Shown one piece after another: positions 43,206 to 51,828 of a stretch of 64,000 bases of DNA; within the stretch, counting starts at the first letter, position 1; each line of letters begins with the position of its first letter. The stretch lies in the NCBI GenBank assembly GCA_902801515.1, contig CADCII010000002.1, forward strand, positions 96,076-160,075. Direction: 5' to 3'. Source of the DNA: an uncultured Lachnospiraceae bacterium. GTDB taxonomy: Bacteria; Bacillota; Clostridia; Lachnospirales; Lachnospiraceae. The notes under the pieces were generated by a model. That model had not been told where the DNA came from, ran no database searches, and was given only the letters and a program-made list of their open reading frames with translations. The position numbers and the translations under genes are program-made.

Positions 43206-43994
43206 ATGTTTGATATAAGAAATAAAAGAAAGAAAGTTGTTCTTCAGATAATCCTTCTTCTGATGACGATCCCGTATGCAGTCCCGCTGATTCAGATGGT
43301 CCTGGGATCTCTGGGCGGTATCGGCCTTGGCAACTATAAAGCTGTCTGGGCAACCGGCGTTGTTCCCACCTTCTTCAGGAACTCTGCGATCATCGCTGTG
43401 GGAGTCATCATACTGGTTTATTTCTTCAGTATGACTGCCGGGTTTGCTTTCGCGAAGCTGTATATAAGAGGGAAGGAAGTCTTTTTCTGGCTGATCCTCG
43501 CGGCACTGACACTGCCGGAAGTCATCATGCTGACTCCGCTGTTCGTCACCTTCCAGAAACTGCATATGTACAACACATTTTTCGCGGTGATTTTCCCCTC
43601 CGCTGCGCTGCAGCTGCCCTTCGCGATCCTGCTGACCCGCAACTATGACACGGGCATCCCGGACGCACTCATGGAAGCCGCCCGCATCGACGGAGCATCT
43701 CCCGTAAAAGTGTTCTGGTACATAATCCTTCCTCTGGCACGCCCGATCGCGTCATCTGTCACGATGCTGACGCTGATCAATGCCTGGAACTCGTACCTTC
43801 TGCCTCTTCTGTTCCTTCAGGATCCGAAGTTGCAGACCGTCACGCTGCTGCCCCAGTTCTTCCAGGGTGAATTCACCAATGACCAGACCAAGATCCTGGC
43901 CGCGGCTGTGCTGACAGCCATCCCGGAGATCGTAGCTTATCTGTGCATGCAGAAGAGTTTCGAGAAAGGCATGAGCGCAGGGGCACTGAAATAA
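43206..43994 (+). CDS. ABC sugar importer permease, MalG type
   Basis: A 262-residue permease with six helices and the EAA motif ALMEAARIDGASPVKVFWYIILPLARP. A GAGGAGGG site precedes the ATG. The C-terminal FEKGMSAGALK tail is the standard MalG-family end. It forms the heterodimeric channel with the previous gene. Confidence 0.92.
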   Translation: MFDIRNKRKKVVLQIILLLMTIPYAVPLIQMVLGSLGGIGLGNYKAVWATGVVPTFFRNSAIIAVGVIILVYFFSMTAGFAFAKLYIRGKEVFFWLILAALTLPEVIMLTPLFVTFQKLHMYNTFFAVIFPSAALQLPFAILLTRNYDTGIPDALMEAARIDGASPVKVFWYIILPLARPIASSVTMLTLINAWNSYLLPLLFLQDPKLQTVTLLPQFFQGEFTNDQTKILAAAVLTAIPEIVAYLCMQKSFEKGMSAGALK

Positions 43995-44076
43995 AAGTCA
44001 AAAATCGCTCATTTCGGACTATGGAACTAACAGAATTTCACATCTATAAGCGTCGATATGAGCAGAGGTATATATT

Positions 44077-44820
44077 ATGAATTTACTCTTTGAAAATGAA
44101 TTATGCGTGGTAACCGGCGCTGCCAACGGCATCGGCAAAGCCATTGCGCAGCGCTTCCTCGAAGAAGGTGCAGACCTGATCATCGCCGACTACGATGACA
44201 AGACAGCCTCGGAAGCATTTGCCGGCAACCCTCATGTCCTTGACATCATCAAGGCAGACGCCACGATGATCGAAGATCTGGAAAAGATTGCGGAATCTGT
44301 CAAAAAAACAGGACGTTTTGTCAAGGCGGTCGTTCCGACCGTCGGAAATGGCCCGCAGAATCCGATCCCGAATATCACCCCGGAAGAGTTCCACAAAGTC
44401 ATGGACCTGAATGTATTCTCGTCCTTCTTCACGGTCCAGAAACTGCTGCCCTACATGACAGAAGGTTCTGCCATCGTGCTGATCTCTTCCATCGCAGGAT
44501 TCCAGGGCGGTGAAAATGCACTGGTCTACAATGCCGCCAAGGCAGCGATAAGATCCATGGCGCGTTCATTTGCAGGCGAACTTGCCAAAAGAGGGATCCG
44601 CGCCAACGCGATCAGCCCGGGGCCGACCGACACCAAAGGTTTCTCCGACTTTGTCCATGACGATCCCGGCATCCGCAATGGCATCCTGTCCATGATCCCG
44701 ATCGGACACATCGGACAGCCCTGCGAGATCGCGGCAGTCGCAGCCTTCCTCGCATCCGACCAGTCCACCTACGTAACCGGAGCCGAGGTCATCACAGACG
44801 GCGGATTCACAAACCGGTAA
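44077..44820 (+). CDS. SDR family oxidoreductase in the sugar operon
   Basis: 247 residues. The cofactor motif is TGAANGIGKAIA, with an acidic residue at the end of strand two (IIADYDD) that favours NAD. The catalytic Ser lies in LISSIAGFQGG, the Tyr-Lys pair in YNAAK, and the family tail is ITDGGFTNR. The usual NNAG strand is replaced by VPTVGN. It would oxidise or reduce an intermediate of the imported sugar. It is preceded by AGAGG and lies 16 nt before the second VOC gene. Confidence 0.9.
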   Translation: MNLLFENELCVVTGAANGIGKAIAQRFLEEGADLIIADYDDKTASEAFAGNPHVLDIIKADATMIEDLEKIAESVKKTGRFVKAVVPTVGNGPQNPIPNITPEEFHKVMDLNVFSSFFTVQKLLPYMTEGSAIVLISSIAGFQGGENALVYNAAKAAIRSMARSFAGELAKRGIRANAISPGPTDTKGFSDFVHDDPGIRNGILSMIPIGHIGQPCEIAAVAAFLASDQSTYVTGAEVITDGGFTNR

Positions 44821-44836
44821 TCAGAAAGGAGTTCTT

Positions 44837-45298
44837 ATGGCACTCTCATCTACCAGGATCATCAAAGTGATCATCGTAACAGATGACCTTGACAAGACTG
44901 TCTCAGCCTATAAGCTGCTGTTCGGAACCGGCTGTGCGCCGGCATCAGATGAAGCGGAACCAAAGATGGTCCGGACCCCCTACACGAAATACCTGGGCCA
45001 GGACATCACAGACACTCCCATGAAAGTGGAAAGCGTATTCAGTGACAATTTCTGGTTCGAGATCATCCAGCCGATGGGCGACAACGATCCCTGGGCAGCA
45101 TGGCTCAAGGAGCACGGCACATCCCTGTACTCGGTATGCCTGCTCTCAGACGGACCGCTCGAAGCAGACGAAGAAGTAATGAAACAGGCCGGATTCGAAT
45201 CAATCTTCAAACAGGAAAAAGGATTCGAGGCATATGAATATTTCGATACGGCAGACGCACTCGGCCTGCTGGTAGAAGTGAAAGAGCATTATAAATGA
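44837..45298 (+). CDS. VOC (glyoxalase-fold) family protein 2
   Basis: A 153-residue glyoxalase-fold protein (IIKVIIVTDDLDKTVSAYKLLFG, FWFEIIQPMGD, SLYSVCLLSDG, LGLLVEVKEHYK). The first His position of the typical metal site is not obvious, so it may lack metal or use other ligands. It is the last gene of the plus-strand operon and is followed by a strong bidirectional terminator. Together with the first VOC gene it frames the isomerase and importer; the reaction is unknown. Confidence 0.82.
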   Translation: MALSSTRIIKVIIVTDDLDKTVSAYKLLFGTGCAPASDEAEPKMVRTPYTKYLGQDITDTPMKVESVFSDNFWFEIIQPMGDNDPWAAWLKEHGTSLYSVCLLSDGPLEADEEVMKQAGFESIFKQEKGFEAYEYFDTADALGLLVEVKEHYK

Positions 45299-45369
45299 AA
45301 TAAGAGGAGCTTACTGATCAGCTCAAAGAGCGTACGATAATACTATAATAAAAATAATATTATAAAAAC

Positions 45370-45401
45370 GATGCCAGCTGAATCAGGCTTCAGCTGGCAT
45401 C
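45370..45401. terminator. Strong bidirectional terminator
   Basis: GATGCCAGCTGAA and TTCAGCTGGCATC pair perfectly over 13 bp around a 6-nt loop. T-rich tails exist on both strands (AATTTTATTT on plus, GTTTTTATAA on minus), so it ends both the sugar operon and the convergent AraC gene. Confidence 0.92.
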
Positions 45402-45415
45402 AATTTTATTTATCA

Positions 45416-46273
45416 TCAGGTGATCATCTTACTCCGGAATTCAGAGGGCGAAATACCCTTCACCTTGCGGAACGCACGGTTGAACGTCGAAATACTGGAG
45501 AAACCAGCTTCAAACGCAATATCCGTAATATGCCTGGACGGGTCAAGCGAGATAGCTTCCGCTCTCCGGATGCGTTCATTTGTCAGGTAATCAACAAACG
45601 TCATGCCGGTATACCGCTTGAACAGATGTGAAAAATGCGATTTGCTGATCCCCACATGGCGGGCCGCGTCATCAAGCGTAAGAGGCAGTCCGCAATTATC
45701 CGTTATATACAGGCAGGCCTCCGCCATCAGCTTCAGCGACTCCTGCTCCTTGCCTCCGGGCTGCACACCCTCGCCCTCTTCATCCCCGGTCCAGTACTCT
45801 CCCAGCTGCGCGAAGAAATTCAGCATACATGCAAACATCTTCGTCTCGGTAAACGACTCGGAAGAGAAATACAGCTCCACAATCTTCTTGATCCCCAGAA
45901 CCATCTGCTCACTTTGGATCTGAGACGGGTCATAACGCAGATAATGACGGCGCGGATGACTATTGACCAGCTGGCTCAGCTCACTCAGCCCCGACAGCAA
46001 CTCAACCGGAAACTGAATAATAAGCCACGAATCCTCACGCGGAGCCTGGACAGAATGCAGTTCACCAGGATAGACGATCACAATATCATTGATCAGAAGG
46101 TCATGCGGATTAAAATTGACCGCAGCAGTATTCTGGTCGGACAGACTCAGCAGAATCTCCACATAAGGATGCCAGTGAAGCTGCCCGTTAACCTCCATAT
46201 TCATTCTCCGGGAGACATTGATCTTCTTCCCATCCTCAAAAACCAGCGCCTCATAATAAGCCGAAACCGCCAT
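45416..46273 (-). CDS. AraC family regulator, likely of the carbohydrate region
   Basis: 285 residues: an N-terminal cupin sensor (HWHPYVEILLSLSDQ, DIVIVYPGELHSVQAP) and a C-terminal pair of helix-turn-helix motifs (LTLDDAARHVGISKSHFSHLFKRYTG and HITDIAFEAGFSSISTFNRAFRKVKG, ending in SPSEFR). The cupin usually binds a sugar. GGAGGGG precedes the ATG. It lies next to the oxidoreductase-importer operon, facing it, and is a good candidate to control it, possibly through the 22-bp spaced repeats at 37925-37962. Confidence 0.92.
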   Translation of the reverse strand: MAVSAYYEALVFEDGKKINVSRRMNMEVNGQLHWHPYVEILLSLSDQNTAAVNFNPHDLLINDIVIVYPGELHSVQAPREDSWLIIQFPVELLSGLSELSQLVNSHPRRHYLRYDPSQIQSEQMVLGIKKIVELYFSSESFTETKMFACMLNFFAQLGEYWTGDEEGEGVQPGGKEQESLKLMAEACLYITDNCGLPLTLDDAARHVGISKSHFSHLFKRYTGMTFVDYLTNERIRRAEAISLDPSRHITDIAFEAGFSSISTFNRAFRKVKGISPSEFRSKMIT

Positions 46274-46312
46274 AGAACCCCTCCGTCAGGCAAGATAAAC
46301 ACGTACCTGTTG

Positions 46313-46380
46313 TTGCACAAGTGCCTGTCACTCGTTCAAGCGTCACTCGCACCTTGAACAGGTGCCTGTCACTTGTTCAA
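46313..46380. repeat. Dispersed palindromic element, locus E (two copies, reverse orientation)
   Basis: Copies at 46313-46339 (TTGCACAAGTG, CCTGT, CACTCGTTCAA) and 46354-46380 (TTGAACAGGTG, CCTGT, CACTTGTTCAA). They sit in the 367-bp divergent gap 46274-46640, which also holds a palindrome at 46477-46493 (ATGTGC and GCACAT arms) and a TATAAT at 46565-46570 for the next gene. Confidence 0.85.
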
Positions 46381-46640
46381 CTCGTCTGGTACATTACCAT
46401 CATAGCACAGCCGTGCCTGCGAAGGAACAGCACCAGCGTTGATAAAACGCTGTCTGGATTGCCTGCCTGATTTATCATGTGCTGCATGCACATACTGAAC
46501 ATGCATTTAACTTGTTTGTATGAGAAATTTAAGAAAAATCCATGGCGTTTTGTTTTTCCTGCCGTATAATAAAATGCGAACGATACAAAGTTTATCTGTT
46601 ATCGATATTATTAATTTCTATATAAGGAGGCTATGCAAAA

Positions 46641-47711
46641 ATGCTGAAAAAAACTATGATCGCGGCCCTTGCCGCTGCAGCAGCTCTGTGCCTGGCTGTT
46701 CCGGCCATGGCTGAAGAGACTGAGAAGAAGAATACATTTACAACCGCAGACGGAGTTCTTTCTATCGATCTGCCAAATGAGAGCTGGGCACAGCTTGAGG
46801 ATCCTTCTAAATGGGTTGCTCTTTCTGACGGTTCCAACCTGATCACGATTGACCATTATTCCAATGGTGAAGAACTTCCGGAGATTGTTGTAGCAGATGC
46901 TCATTATGTCAATACTCTGACCGCTGCATTTACGACACAGAATGAAGTGTTCATCGCTACCGGCTATGTAATCGATCCGGCAGTTATGAACAACATCAAT
47001 GAGTCCATGCTCTCTATCAAGATTCTTAAGTATGACACCAAACTTGCGGTCACAAAGGATGCTCCCAAGGATGAGTACACAATTGTTCCGAGAGATACGA
47101 CTATGTATGTCAAGGTCAGTGACTCTCTGTACGTCAGAAACGGATATTCTGTTGACAGCGGACTCCTCGGATCTCTTCAGAACGGAACAGCGGTCCACGT
47201 GACCGGCTCCGTGCAGAAGAACGGTGCAGATACCGGATGGGTGCAGATTGATTATAATAACGGTTCAGGATTCGTTGCAGGCAACTATCTGACAGATACT
47301 GCCCCGGCACAGTCTTCCGACAATCAGTCCTCTTCCCAGCAGAATCAGGACACTCCGAATGAGACCTACCTGGTTTACTCCCAGGGTTCCGGCCGTCCGG
47401 TCAATATCACCGGCAGCAATGGCGTGTTCTACGATGGTGAAGGCAATGTCTTCTACGCAGTCGGCGGAGGCAACTTCACTGATAACTATGGTGCTTACTA
47501 CAGCACGACGGTCCCGGCAAGCGCTCCGGATACTTCCGTTGTCGGACTTGTCTCTGACGGTTCCGGCCGCCCCGTAACTGTCATGCAGAATGAAGATGGT
47601 ACCTACTCTGATGAAGAGGGCAACATCTACCACGTAGAGCAGGACGGCTCCTACTCAGATGACTACGGCGCAACCTACAAAGTTTCCGGAACCAACGAAG
47701 GAAGCTATTGA
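46641..47711 (+). CDS. Secreted SH3-domain protein with C-terminal repeats
   Basis: A 356-residue protein with a classic signal peptide (MLKKTMIAALAAAAALCLAVPAMA). Residues about 30-135 form an unassigned domain; a bacterial SH3 domain follows (MYVKVSDSLYVRNGYSVDSG, GWVQIDYNNGSGFVAGNYL). After a Ser/Gln-rich linker come two copies of a roughly 40-residue unit starting GSGRPV and ending in DNYGAYY or DDYGATYK. SH3b domains bind peptidoglycan peptides, so it is probably a cell-wall-associated protein. AAGGAGG precedes the ATG, a perfect TATAAT lies about 70 bp upstream, and a strong terminator follows. Confidence 0.85.
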   Translation: MLKKTMIAALAAAAALCLAVPAMAEETEKKNTFTTADGVLSIDLPNESWAQLEDPSKWVALSDGSNLITIDHYSNGEELPEIVVADAHYVNTLTAAFTTQNEVFIATGYVIDPAVMNNINESMLSIKILKYDTKLAVTKDAPKDEYTIVPRDTTMYVKVSDSLYVRNGYSVDSGLLGSLQNGTAVHVTGSVQKNGADTGWVQIDYNNGSGFVAGNYLTDTAPAQSSDNQSSSQQNQDTPNETYLVYSQGSGRPVNITGSNGVFYDGEGNVFYAVGGGNFTDNYGAYYSTTVPASAPDTSVVGLVSDGSGRPVTVMQNEDGTYSDEEGNIYHVEQDGSYSDDYGATYKVSGTNEGSY

Positions 47712-47741
47712 AACAATTAAAACAAACGCCTTTTAAAGAAG

Positions 47742-47784
47742 CCCCGGTTTCTGCACTTGATGAAGTGCAGAAACCGGGGTTTTT
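47742..47784 (+). terminator. Terminator after the SH3 protein
   Basis: CCCCGGTTTCTGCACTT and AAGTGCAGAAACCGGGG form a perfect 17-bp stem with a 4-nt loop, followed by TTTTTG. Confidence 0.95.
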
Positions 47785-47816
47785 GTCGTCTGTCGGATAT
47801 ATGTATAAGACCGGGT

Positions 47817-47871
47817 TTGAACAGGTGACAGGCACTTGTTCATTCTTGGACGAGTGACAGGCACTTGTTCA
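47817..47871. repeat. Dispersed palindromic element, locus F (two copies)
   Basis: Copies at 47817-47842 (TTGAACAGGTG, ACAGG, CACTTGTTCA) and 47846-47871 (TTGGACGAGTG, ACAGG, CACTTGTTCA), between the SH3 terminator and the promoter upstream of yitT. Confidence 0.85.
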
Positions 47872-47878
47872 TTCAGCC

Positions 47879-47907
47879 TTGCGTTTTTCATCCGGTTGCG
47901 GTAAAGT
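47879..47907 (+). promoter_or_regulatory. Probable promoter upstream of the YitT gene
   Basis: TTGCGT (47879-47884) and TAAAGT (47902-47907) are spaced by 17 bp. The predicted start is a few bases before the terminator-like hairpin at 47916. Confidence 0.45.
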
Positions 47908-47915
47908 AGTGGCAG

Positions 47916-47972
47916 AAAAGATGCCTCGGCGCAGATCATTTGATTTGCCTGTGCGGCGTCTTTTTTGTTTTT
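47916..47972 (+). ncRNA. Promoter-proximal terminator hairpin: attenuator or small RNA
   Basis: AAAAGATGCC (47916-47925) pairs with GGCGTCTTTT (47955-47964), with further pairing of GCGCAG and CTGTGC inside, and a T-rich tail (TTTTTTGTTTTT) follows. It begins right after the predicted promoter start and ends about 25 nt before the YitT ATG. Transcription would either stop here, making an RNA of about 60 nt, or read through into yitT under some control. Confidence 0.45.
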
Positions 47973-47998
47973 CAAGCGGAAAAGTGAGGCTGATGAAT

Positions 47999-48877
47999 AT
48001 GAAAAATAATTCGGTTAATGTACGAAAACTGATGACTGACCTGCTGTTCATGGTCATTGGTGCGACACTTACTGCCGTCGCCACCAAGTATGTCTACGAC
48101 CCTTCCGGCCTTGTTACCGGCGGTGTCTCCGGTCTGTCCATTATCACCAGGTCGGTATGCGCCAGGTATCTCGGGCGTGAGTTCCCCCTGTGGCTGAGCA
48201 GCATCGTGTTCAATATCCCGATCTTTCTCTTTGCAATGAAGGTGCTGGGAGGAAGGAGTATTCTGAGAACTGCATTCGTGTGGCTGCTCCTGACCGCGGA
48301 GTTGTTCTTTCTCCCGGAGATTTCTTTCATCCCGGATAATCTGCTACTTGTTGCGATCTACGGCGGCATCCTGATGGGGGCGGGCTCAGGTCTCCTGCTG
48401 CAGTCCCGCGCCACTTCTGGCGGCTCTGACCTGCTGGGCGAATCGCTCCATCGCAAGATCAGAAGCGTCAGCGTCGGACGACTGATCCAGATCGTTGACG
48501 GAATCATTGTCGCAATGGGACTTCTGACATTTGGCGTCGAACACACCCTGTATGCGATGATCTCGGTATTTATCATGGGAAAGGTGATCGATCTTGTCCT
48601 CAATCAGGGGAAAAGCGCAAAGATGGCAACGATCATTTCTGATGAAAATGAACTGATCGCCTCTGAGATTATGTCTACTCTGGACAGAGGCGTTACGGGT
48701 CTGAACGGCAGAGGCATGTATACCGGGAAGGATAAGCGGGTTCTGATCTGCATCTGTTCCAACAAGGATCTGGTCAGCATCAAAGATATCGTGAAGAAGT
48801 ATGATCCCAGAGCTTTCCTGGTTGTCGGAAGTGTTACGGAAGCTCTCGGTGAGGGTTTCGTAGAAGAATGGAACTGA
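47999..48877 (+). CDS. YitT family membrane protein (DUF161 + DUF2179)
   Basis: A 292-residue protein with five to six N-terminal helices (VIGATLTAVATKYVYDPSGLVTGGVSGLS is the DUF161 signature start) and a C-terminal cytoplasmic DUF2179 domain (TLDRGVTGLNGRGMYTGKDKRVLICI, VKKYDPRAFLVV). Function is unknown; DUF2179 is thought to bind a small ligand. I use the ATG at 47999, where GTGAGG is 9 nt upstream; the ATG at 47993 is too close to that site. A strong terminator follows. Confidence 0.9.
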   Translation: MKNNSVNVRKLMTDLLFMVIGATLTAVATKYVYDPSGLVTGGVSGLSIITRSVCARYLGREFPLWLSSIVFNIPIFLFAMKVLGGRSILRTAFVWLLLTAELFFLPEISFIPDNLLLVAIYGGILMGAGSGLLLQSRATSGGSDLLGESLHRKIRSVSVGRLIQIVDGIIVAMGLLTFGVEHTLYAMISVFIMGKVIDLVLNQGKSAKMATIISDENELIASEIMSTLDRGVTGLNGRGMYTGKDKRVLICICSNKDLVSIKDIVKKYDPRAFLVVGSVTEALGEGFVEEWN

Positions 48878-48884
48878 CAAATAA

Positions 48885-48924
48885 GCCGCCGGCCGTTTTT
48901 CAATTACGGCCGGCGGCATTTTTT
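48885..48924 (+). terminator. Terminator after the YitT gene
   Basis: GCCGCCGGCCGT and ACGGCCGGCGGC make a 12-bp GC-rich stem followed by ATTTTTT. Confidence 0.95.
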
Positions 48925-48942
48925 ATGTTTCTTTCATTTTCC

Positions 48943-48988
48943 TGGTGAGCATTCTTTCATGGTGAACATTCTTTCTTGGTGAACATTC
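48943..48988. repeat. 17-bp tandem repeat, 2.7 copies
   Basis: TGGTGAGCATTCTTTCA, TGGTGAACATTCTTTCT and a truncated third unit TGGTGAACATTC follow each other without gaps, just after the yitT terminator. Confidence 0.85.
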
Positions 48989-49028
48989 CTGCACTGTCAG
49001 GGCTTTCTCTGACAATATCCGGGCGCTC

Positions 49029-49214
49029 TTACGCTGTCTGTGCGAGTTCTCCGTATGCTCTCACGATCTCTTCCAGAGAAGCGTTCTCTCCCGCGTGAGT
49101 CTTGCGGTATGACATGATCATCTGTCTGAGATAAAGCTGGGCCATGGGTCCCTGGCTGCCTGTAAGTACGCCGAAGAGTTCCTTGTTGTTCATTTCATAG
49201 AGCTTCTTGTTCAT
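49029..49214 (-). CDS. Small protein of unknown function
   Basis: A 61-residue protein starting MNKKLYEMNNKELFGVLTG with a good GGAGG site 8 nt upstream. It is predicted mostly helical and has no membrane segment, with conserved-looking parts LYLRQMIMSYRKTHAG and SLEEIVRAYGELAQT. I do not recognise it. It is divergent from the LysR gene and may be co-regulated through the shared 168-bp region. Confidence 0.65.
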   Translation of the reverse strand: MNKKLYEMNNKELFGVLTGSQGPMAQLYLRQMIMSYRKTHAGENASLEEIVRAYGELAQTA

Positions 49215-49382
49215 AGTCCCTGCCTCCATTCTATCTCAGTTTCGGACTTTCCTGATATCTTTTTCAAGGCTTTTGGAGCCTCGTTGACTTCCTGTCATCT
49301 GCATTATAGAATAGCGATGTGTATGACACAAACGGCAGATAATCATATTTGCTATGACATTTTGTAATGGGAGGATGCAGCG

Positions 49383-50273
49383 ATGGATGCCTTGAAATGC
49401 CGGGCTTTTCTGGCTACTGCGGAGCTTGGAAGTATGAGTGCTGCCGCCGAATCTCTCGGGTATACCCAGTCCGGAATCACCCGCATGATCCGCTCTCTGG
49501 AGGAGGAACTTGGCTTCTCTCTGTTTGTCAGGGAAAAAGCCGGCGTTGCCCTGACCGGCAACGGGAAAGAGATGCTTCCGGCGATCCACGATATTGTGCG
49601 TGCGGATGAGAAGGCGCAGCAGATCGCTCTAGAGATCAATCACATCACCAGGGGCGTTCTTACGATCGGAGGGTATTTCAGCATCTCGGCGCTTGTCCTG
49701 CCGCAGATCCTCTCGGTCTACCGCTCCAGATATCCCGGTATCGTTATCCGTCTTCAGGAAGGCGGAAACCGTGAGATGGCGAAATGGCTGACTGAGCGTT
49801 CTGTCGATGTCTGTTTCTGCGCCATGCCGGAAAAAGACGTGGTCTGCGACTGGATCGAGTTCTTCCAGGATGAGCTGGTCGCCTGGATACCAAAAAGCGA
49901 TCCCGACAGCAAGCTGAGTTCATTTCCACTCAAAAGACTGGAGAAAAAACCGCTGATCCAGACGCTGCCAAACCACGATACCGACCTCGACCGTCTTCTG
50001 AAAGAAAACCGGCTGCGGCCGGATATCCGCTTTACGACACGCGACACCTACACGACATACAACATGGTCGCAGCGGGGCTTGGGATCAGCTTTGACCAGA
50101 AACTGAACTCAAAGCGTTGGCATGGGGACGTGGCCGAGATCCCGTTCGATCCCCCGCAGTATATCTCCCTGGGGATCGCGGTTCCTTCCATGAAAGAGCT
50201 CTCTCCTGCCGCTCTAAAGTTTATTGAGTGCGTTGAGGAATATAAAACCAGCCAGGGGCTCCAGAGAAGCTGA
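49383..50273 (+). CDS. LysR family transcriptional regulator
   Basis: 296 residues with an N-terminal winged helix (MDALKCRAFLATAELGSMSAAAESLGYTQSGITRMIRSLEEELG) and a periplasmic-binding-like effector domain (RGVLTIGGYFSISALVLPQILSVYRSRYPGI, and GLGISFDQKL). GGAGG precedes the ATG. The divergent small protein gene shares its promoter region, and the symporter gene is convergent. The effector is unknown. Confidence 0.92.
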   Translation: MDALKCRAFLATAELGSMSAAAESLGYTQSGITRMIRSLEEELGFSLFVREKAGVALTGNGKEMLPAIHDIVRADEKAQQIALEINHITRGVLTIGGYFSISALVLPQILSVYRSRYPGIVIRLQEGGNREMAKWLTERSVDVCFCAMPEKDVVCDWIEFFQDELVAWIPKSDPDSKLSSFPLKRLEKKPLIQTLPNHDTDLDRLLKENRLRPDIRFTTRDTYTTYNMVAAGLGISFDQKLNSKRWHGDVAEIPFDPPQYISLGIAVPSMKELSPAALKFIECVEEYKTSQGLQRS

Positions 50274-50299
50274 CGGAAATGAAATATGCCTGCACGTAA

Positions 50300-50333
50300 A
50301 AAGGGCTCCATGCTGTCTTGCATGGAGTCCTTT
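50300..50333. terminator. Bidirectional terminator between LysR and symporter genes
   Basis: AAAGGGCTCCATGC and GCATGGAGTCCTTT pair over 14 bp (one G-U) around a 6-nt loop, with A/T runs at both feet, 26 bp after each of the two convergent stops. Confidence 0.85.
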
Positions 50334-50357
50334 CGAATACTCATTCTAAAACAGATT

Positions 50358-51695
50358 TTATTTCCAGCTGAAATTCACCAGACCGATTATGTACAGTGCG
50401 ATGACGACGATCGGAACAAAGTATTTGAAGATCGGCTTCATCCAGTCCTGAACCTTCATGCCTTCGCCGGCGTTGGCCTCGGCCTTGAAGTTTTCCCAGC
50501 CCCATCCGAAGCGGTCGCTGGTGCAGAACAGTGTCATGATAAGGGCACCGATCGGCAGCAGGTTGTTGCTGACGATGAAATCCCAGAAATCAAGCCATGC
50601 GCTGCCTTCTGCGAAAGGCTGGAAATGGAATACGCTGTATCCGAGCGCTGTTGTGATCGCACTCACAAATACGATGATGGCGCAGATGACAGAGCCCTTT
50701 TTGCGGTCCCATCCGGACAACTCTCTGACGCATGCAAGGATATTCTCGCAGACTGCCAGCACTGTTGAGAATGCTGCAAATGTCATGAACAGGAAGAATA
50801 TCGTTCCCCAGATGCGTCCGCCTTTCATGGTATTGAATACTGCCGCCATGGTTTCGAACAGAAGCGCCGGGCCCGCATTTACTTCAAGACCCAGTGACGT
50901 GCAGGCCGGGAAGATGATCAGTCCGGACATGATTGCAACGAAGGTGTCCAGGACGATAACATTTACAGACTCACCCATGAGTGAGCGCTCTCTTCCGATG
51001 TAGCTGCCGAAGATTGCCATGGAGCCGATACCGATCGACAGTGTGAAGAATGCCTGGTTCATTGCCGCAACGACAACGTTGAAGTTGATCTTGGTGAAAT
51101 CAGGCAGCAGATAGAAACGAAGTCCTTCAGCTGCTCCCGGCAGTGTAAAGCTTCTGACAGCAAGCACGAGCATCAGGCACAGCAGCGCGGTCATCATATA
51201 CTTTGTCACACGCTCAAGTCCTGACTGAATGTTAAATGAAAGCAGTATGAACGCGATTACGACAACGGCTGCAAGATAGCCAACGTTGATCCCCGGGTTG
51301 GTGATCATTCCGACAAAGCCGATATCTTTCGTCTTGCCAAGCAGGAAGCTTACAAAGTAATACACGATCCATCCGGTAACTACCGTATAGAAAGCCATCA
51401 GGCAGAAATTGCCAAGCATAGCAAGAATACCATGCAGATGCCATTTCTGACCCGGCTTCTCAAGCTTCTGGTACATCTTGACCGGGCTTGCCTGAGACGC
51501 ACGGCCGATCGAAAATTCAACAACCATTGCCGGAAGGCCCAGGAACAGGAGGCACAGAATGTATACTAATACAAAAGCTCCTCCACCATTCTGTCCCGTC
51601 ATCCACGGGAACTTCCACACGTTACCGCATCCGATTGCGCAGCCTGCGCTCAGAAAAATAAAACCTATGCGGCTTCCTAATCGTTCTCTTTCCAT
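50358..51695 (-). CDS. Sodium-dependent neurotransmitter-type symporter (SNF/NSS family)
   Basis: A 445-residue transporter of the LeuT fold with eleven helices. The family start is visible: RLGSRIGFIFLSAGCAIGCGNVWKFPWMTGQNGGGAFVLVYI is cut here to its parts GFIFLSAGCAIGCGN and WKFPWMTGQNGG, which form TM1 and its unwound substrate site. Bacterial members import amino acids with sodium. AAGGAG precedes the ATG. The eleven-helix length, lacking TM12, is common in bacterial members. Confidence 0.93.
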   Translation of the reverse strand: MERERLGSRIGFIFLSAGCAIGCGNVWKFPWMTGQNGGGAFVLVYILCLLFLGLPAMVVEFSIGRASQASPVKMYQKLEKPGQKWHLHGILAMLGNFCLMAFYTVVTGWIVYYFVSFLLGKTKDIGFVGMITNPGINVGYLAAVVVIAFILLSFNIQSGLERVTKYMMTALLCLMLVLAVRSFTLPGAAEGLRFYLLPDFTKINFNVVVAAMNQAFFTLSIGIGSMAIFGSYIGRERSLMGESVNVIVLDTFVAIMSGLIIFPACTSLGLEVNAGPALLFETMAAVFNTMKGGRIWGTIFFLFMTFAAFSTVLAVCENILACVRELSGWDRKKGSVICAIIVFVSAITTALGYSVFHFQPFAEGSAWLDFWDFIVSNNLLPIGALIMTLFCTSDRFGWGWENFKAEANAGEGMKVQDWMKPIFKYFVPIVVIALYIIGLVNFSWK

Positions 51696-51723
51696 AATAC
51701 TCCTTCTCCCTGAATAAAATAAA

Positions 51724-51754
51724 TTTCAGCGGTTAAAATTTCCAACCGCTGAAA
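51724..51754 (-). terminator. Terminator after the DegV gene
   Basis: TTTCAGCGGTT and AACCGCTGAAA form an 11-bp stem; on the minus strand the tail TTTATTTTATTC follows. It lies about 75 bp after the DegV stop. Confidence 0.75.
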
Positions 51755-51828
51755 GTCATTTTACCAGATTAAACTATTGAAGTAAAGACTAAGGTGATAA
51801 TCGATCAGGATTACAGGATACAGTACTG

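Noticed and set aside
46354-46380. The dispersed palindrome as a simple intrinsic terminator
   Set aside because: Copies lack a T tract, occur upstream of genes as well as downstream and come in pairs, so termination alone does not explain them.
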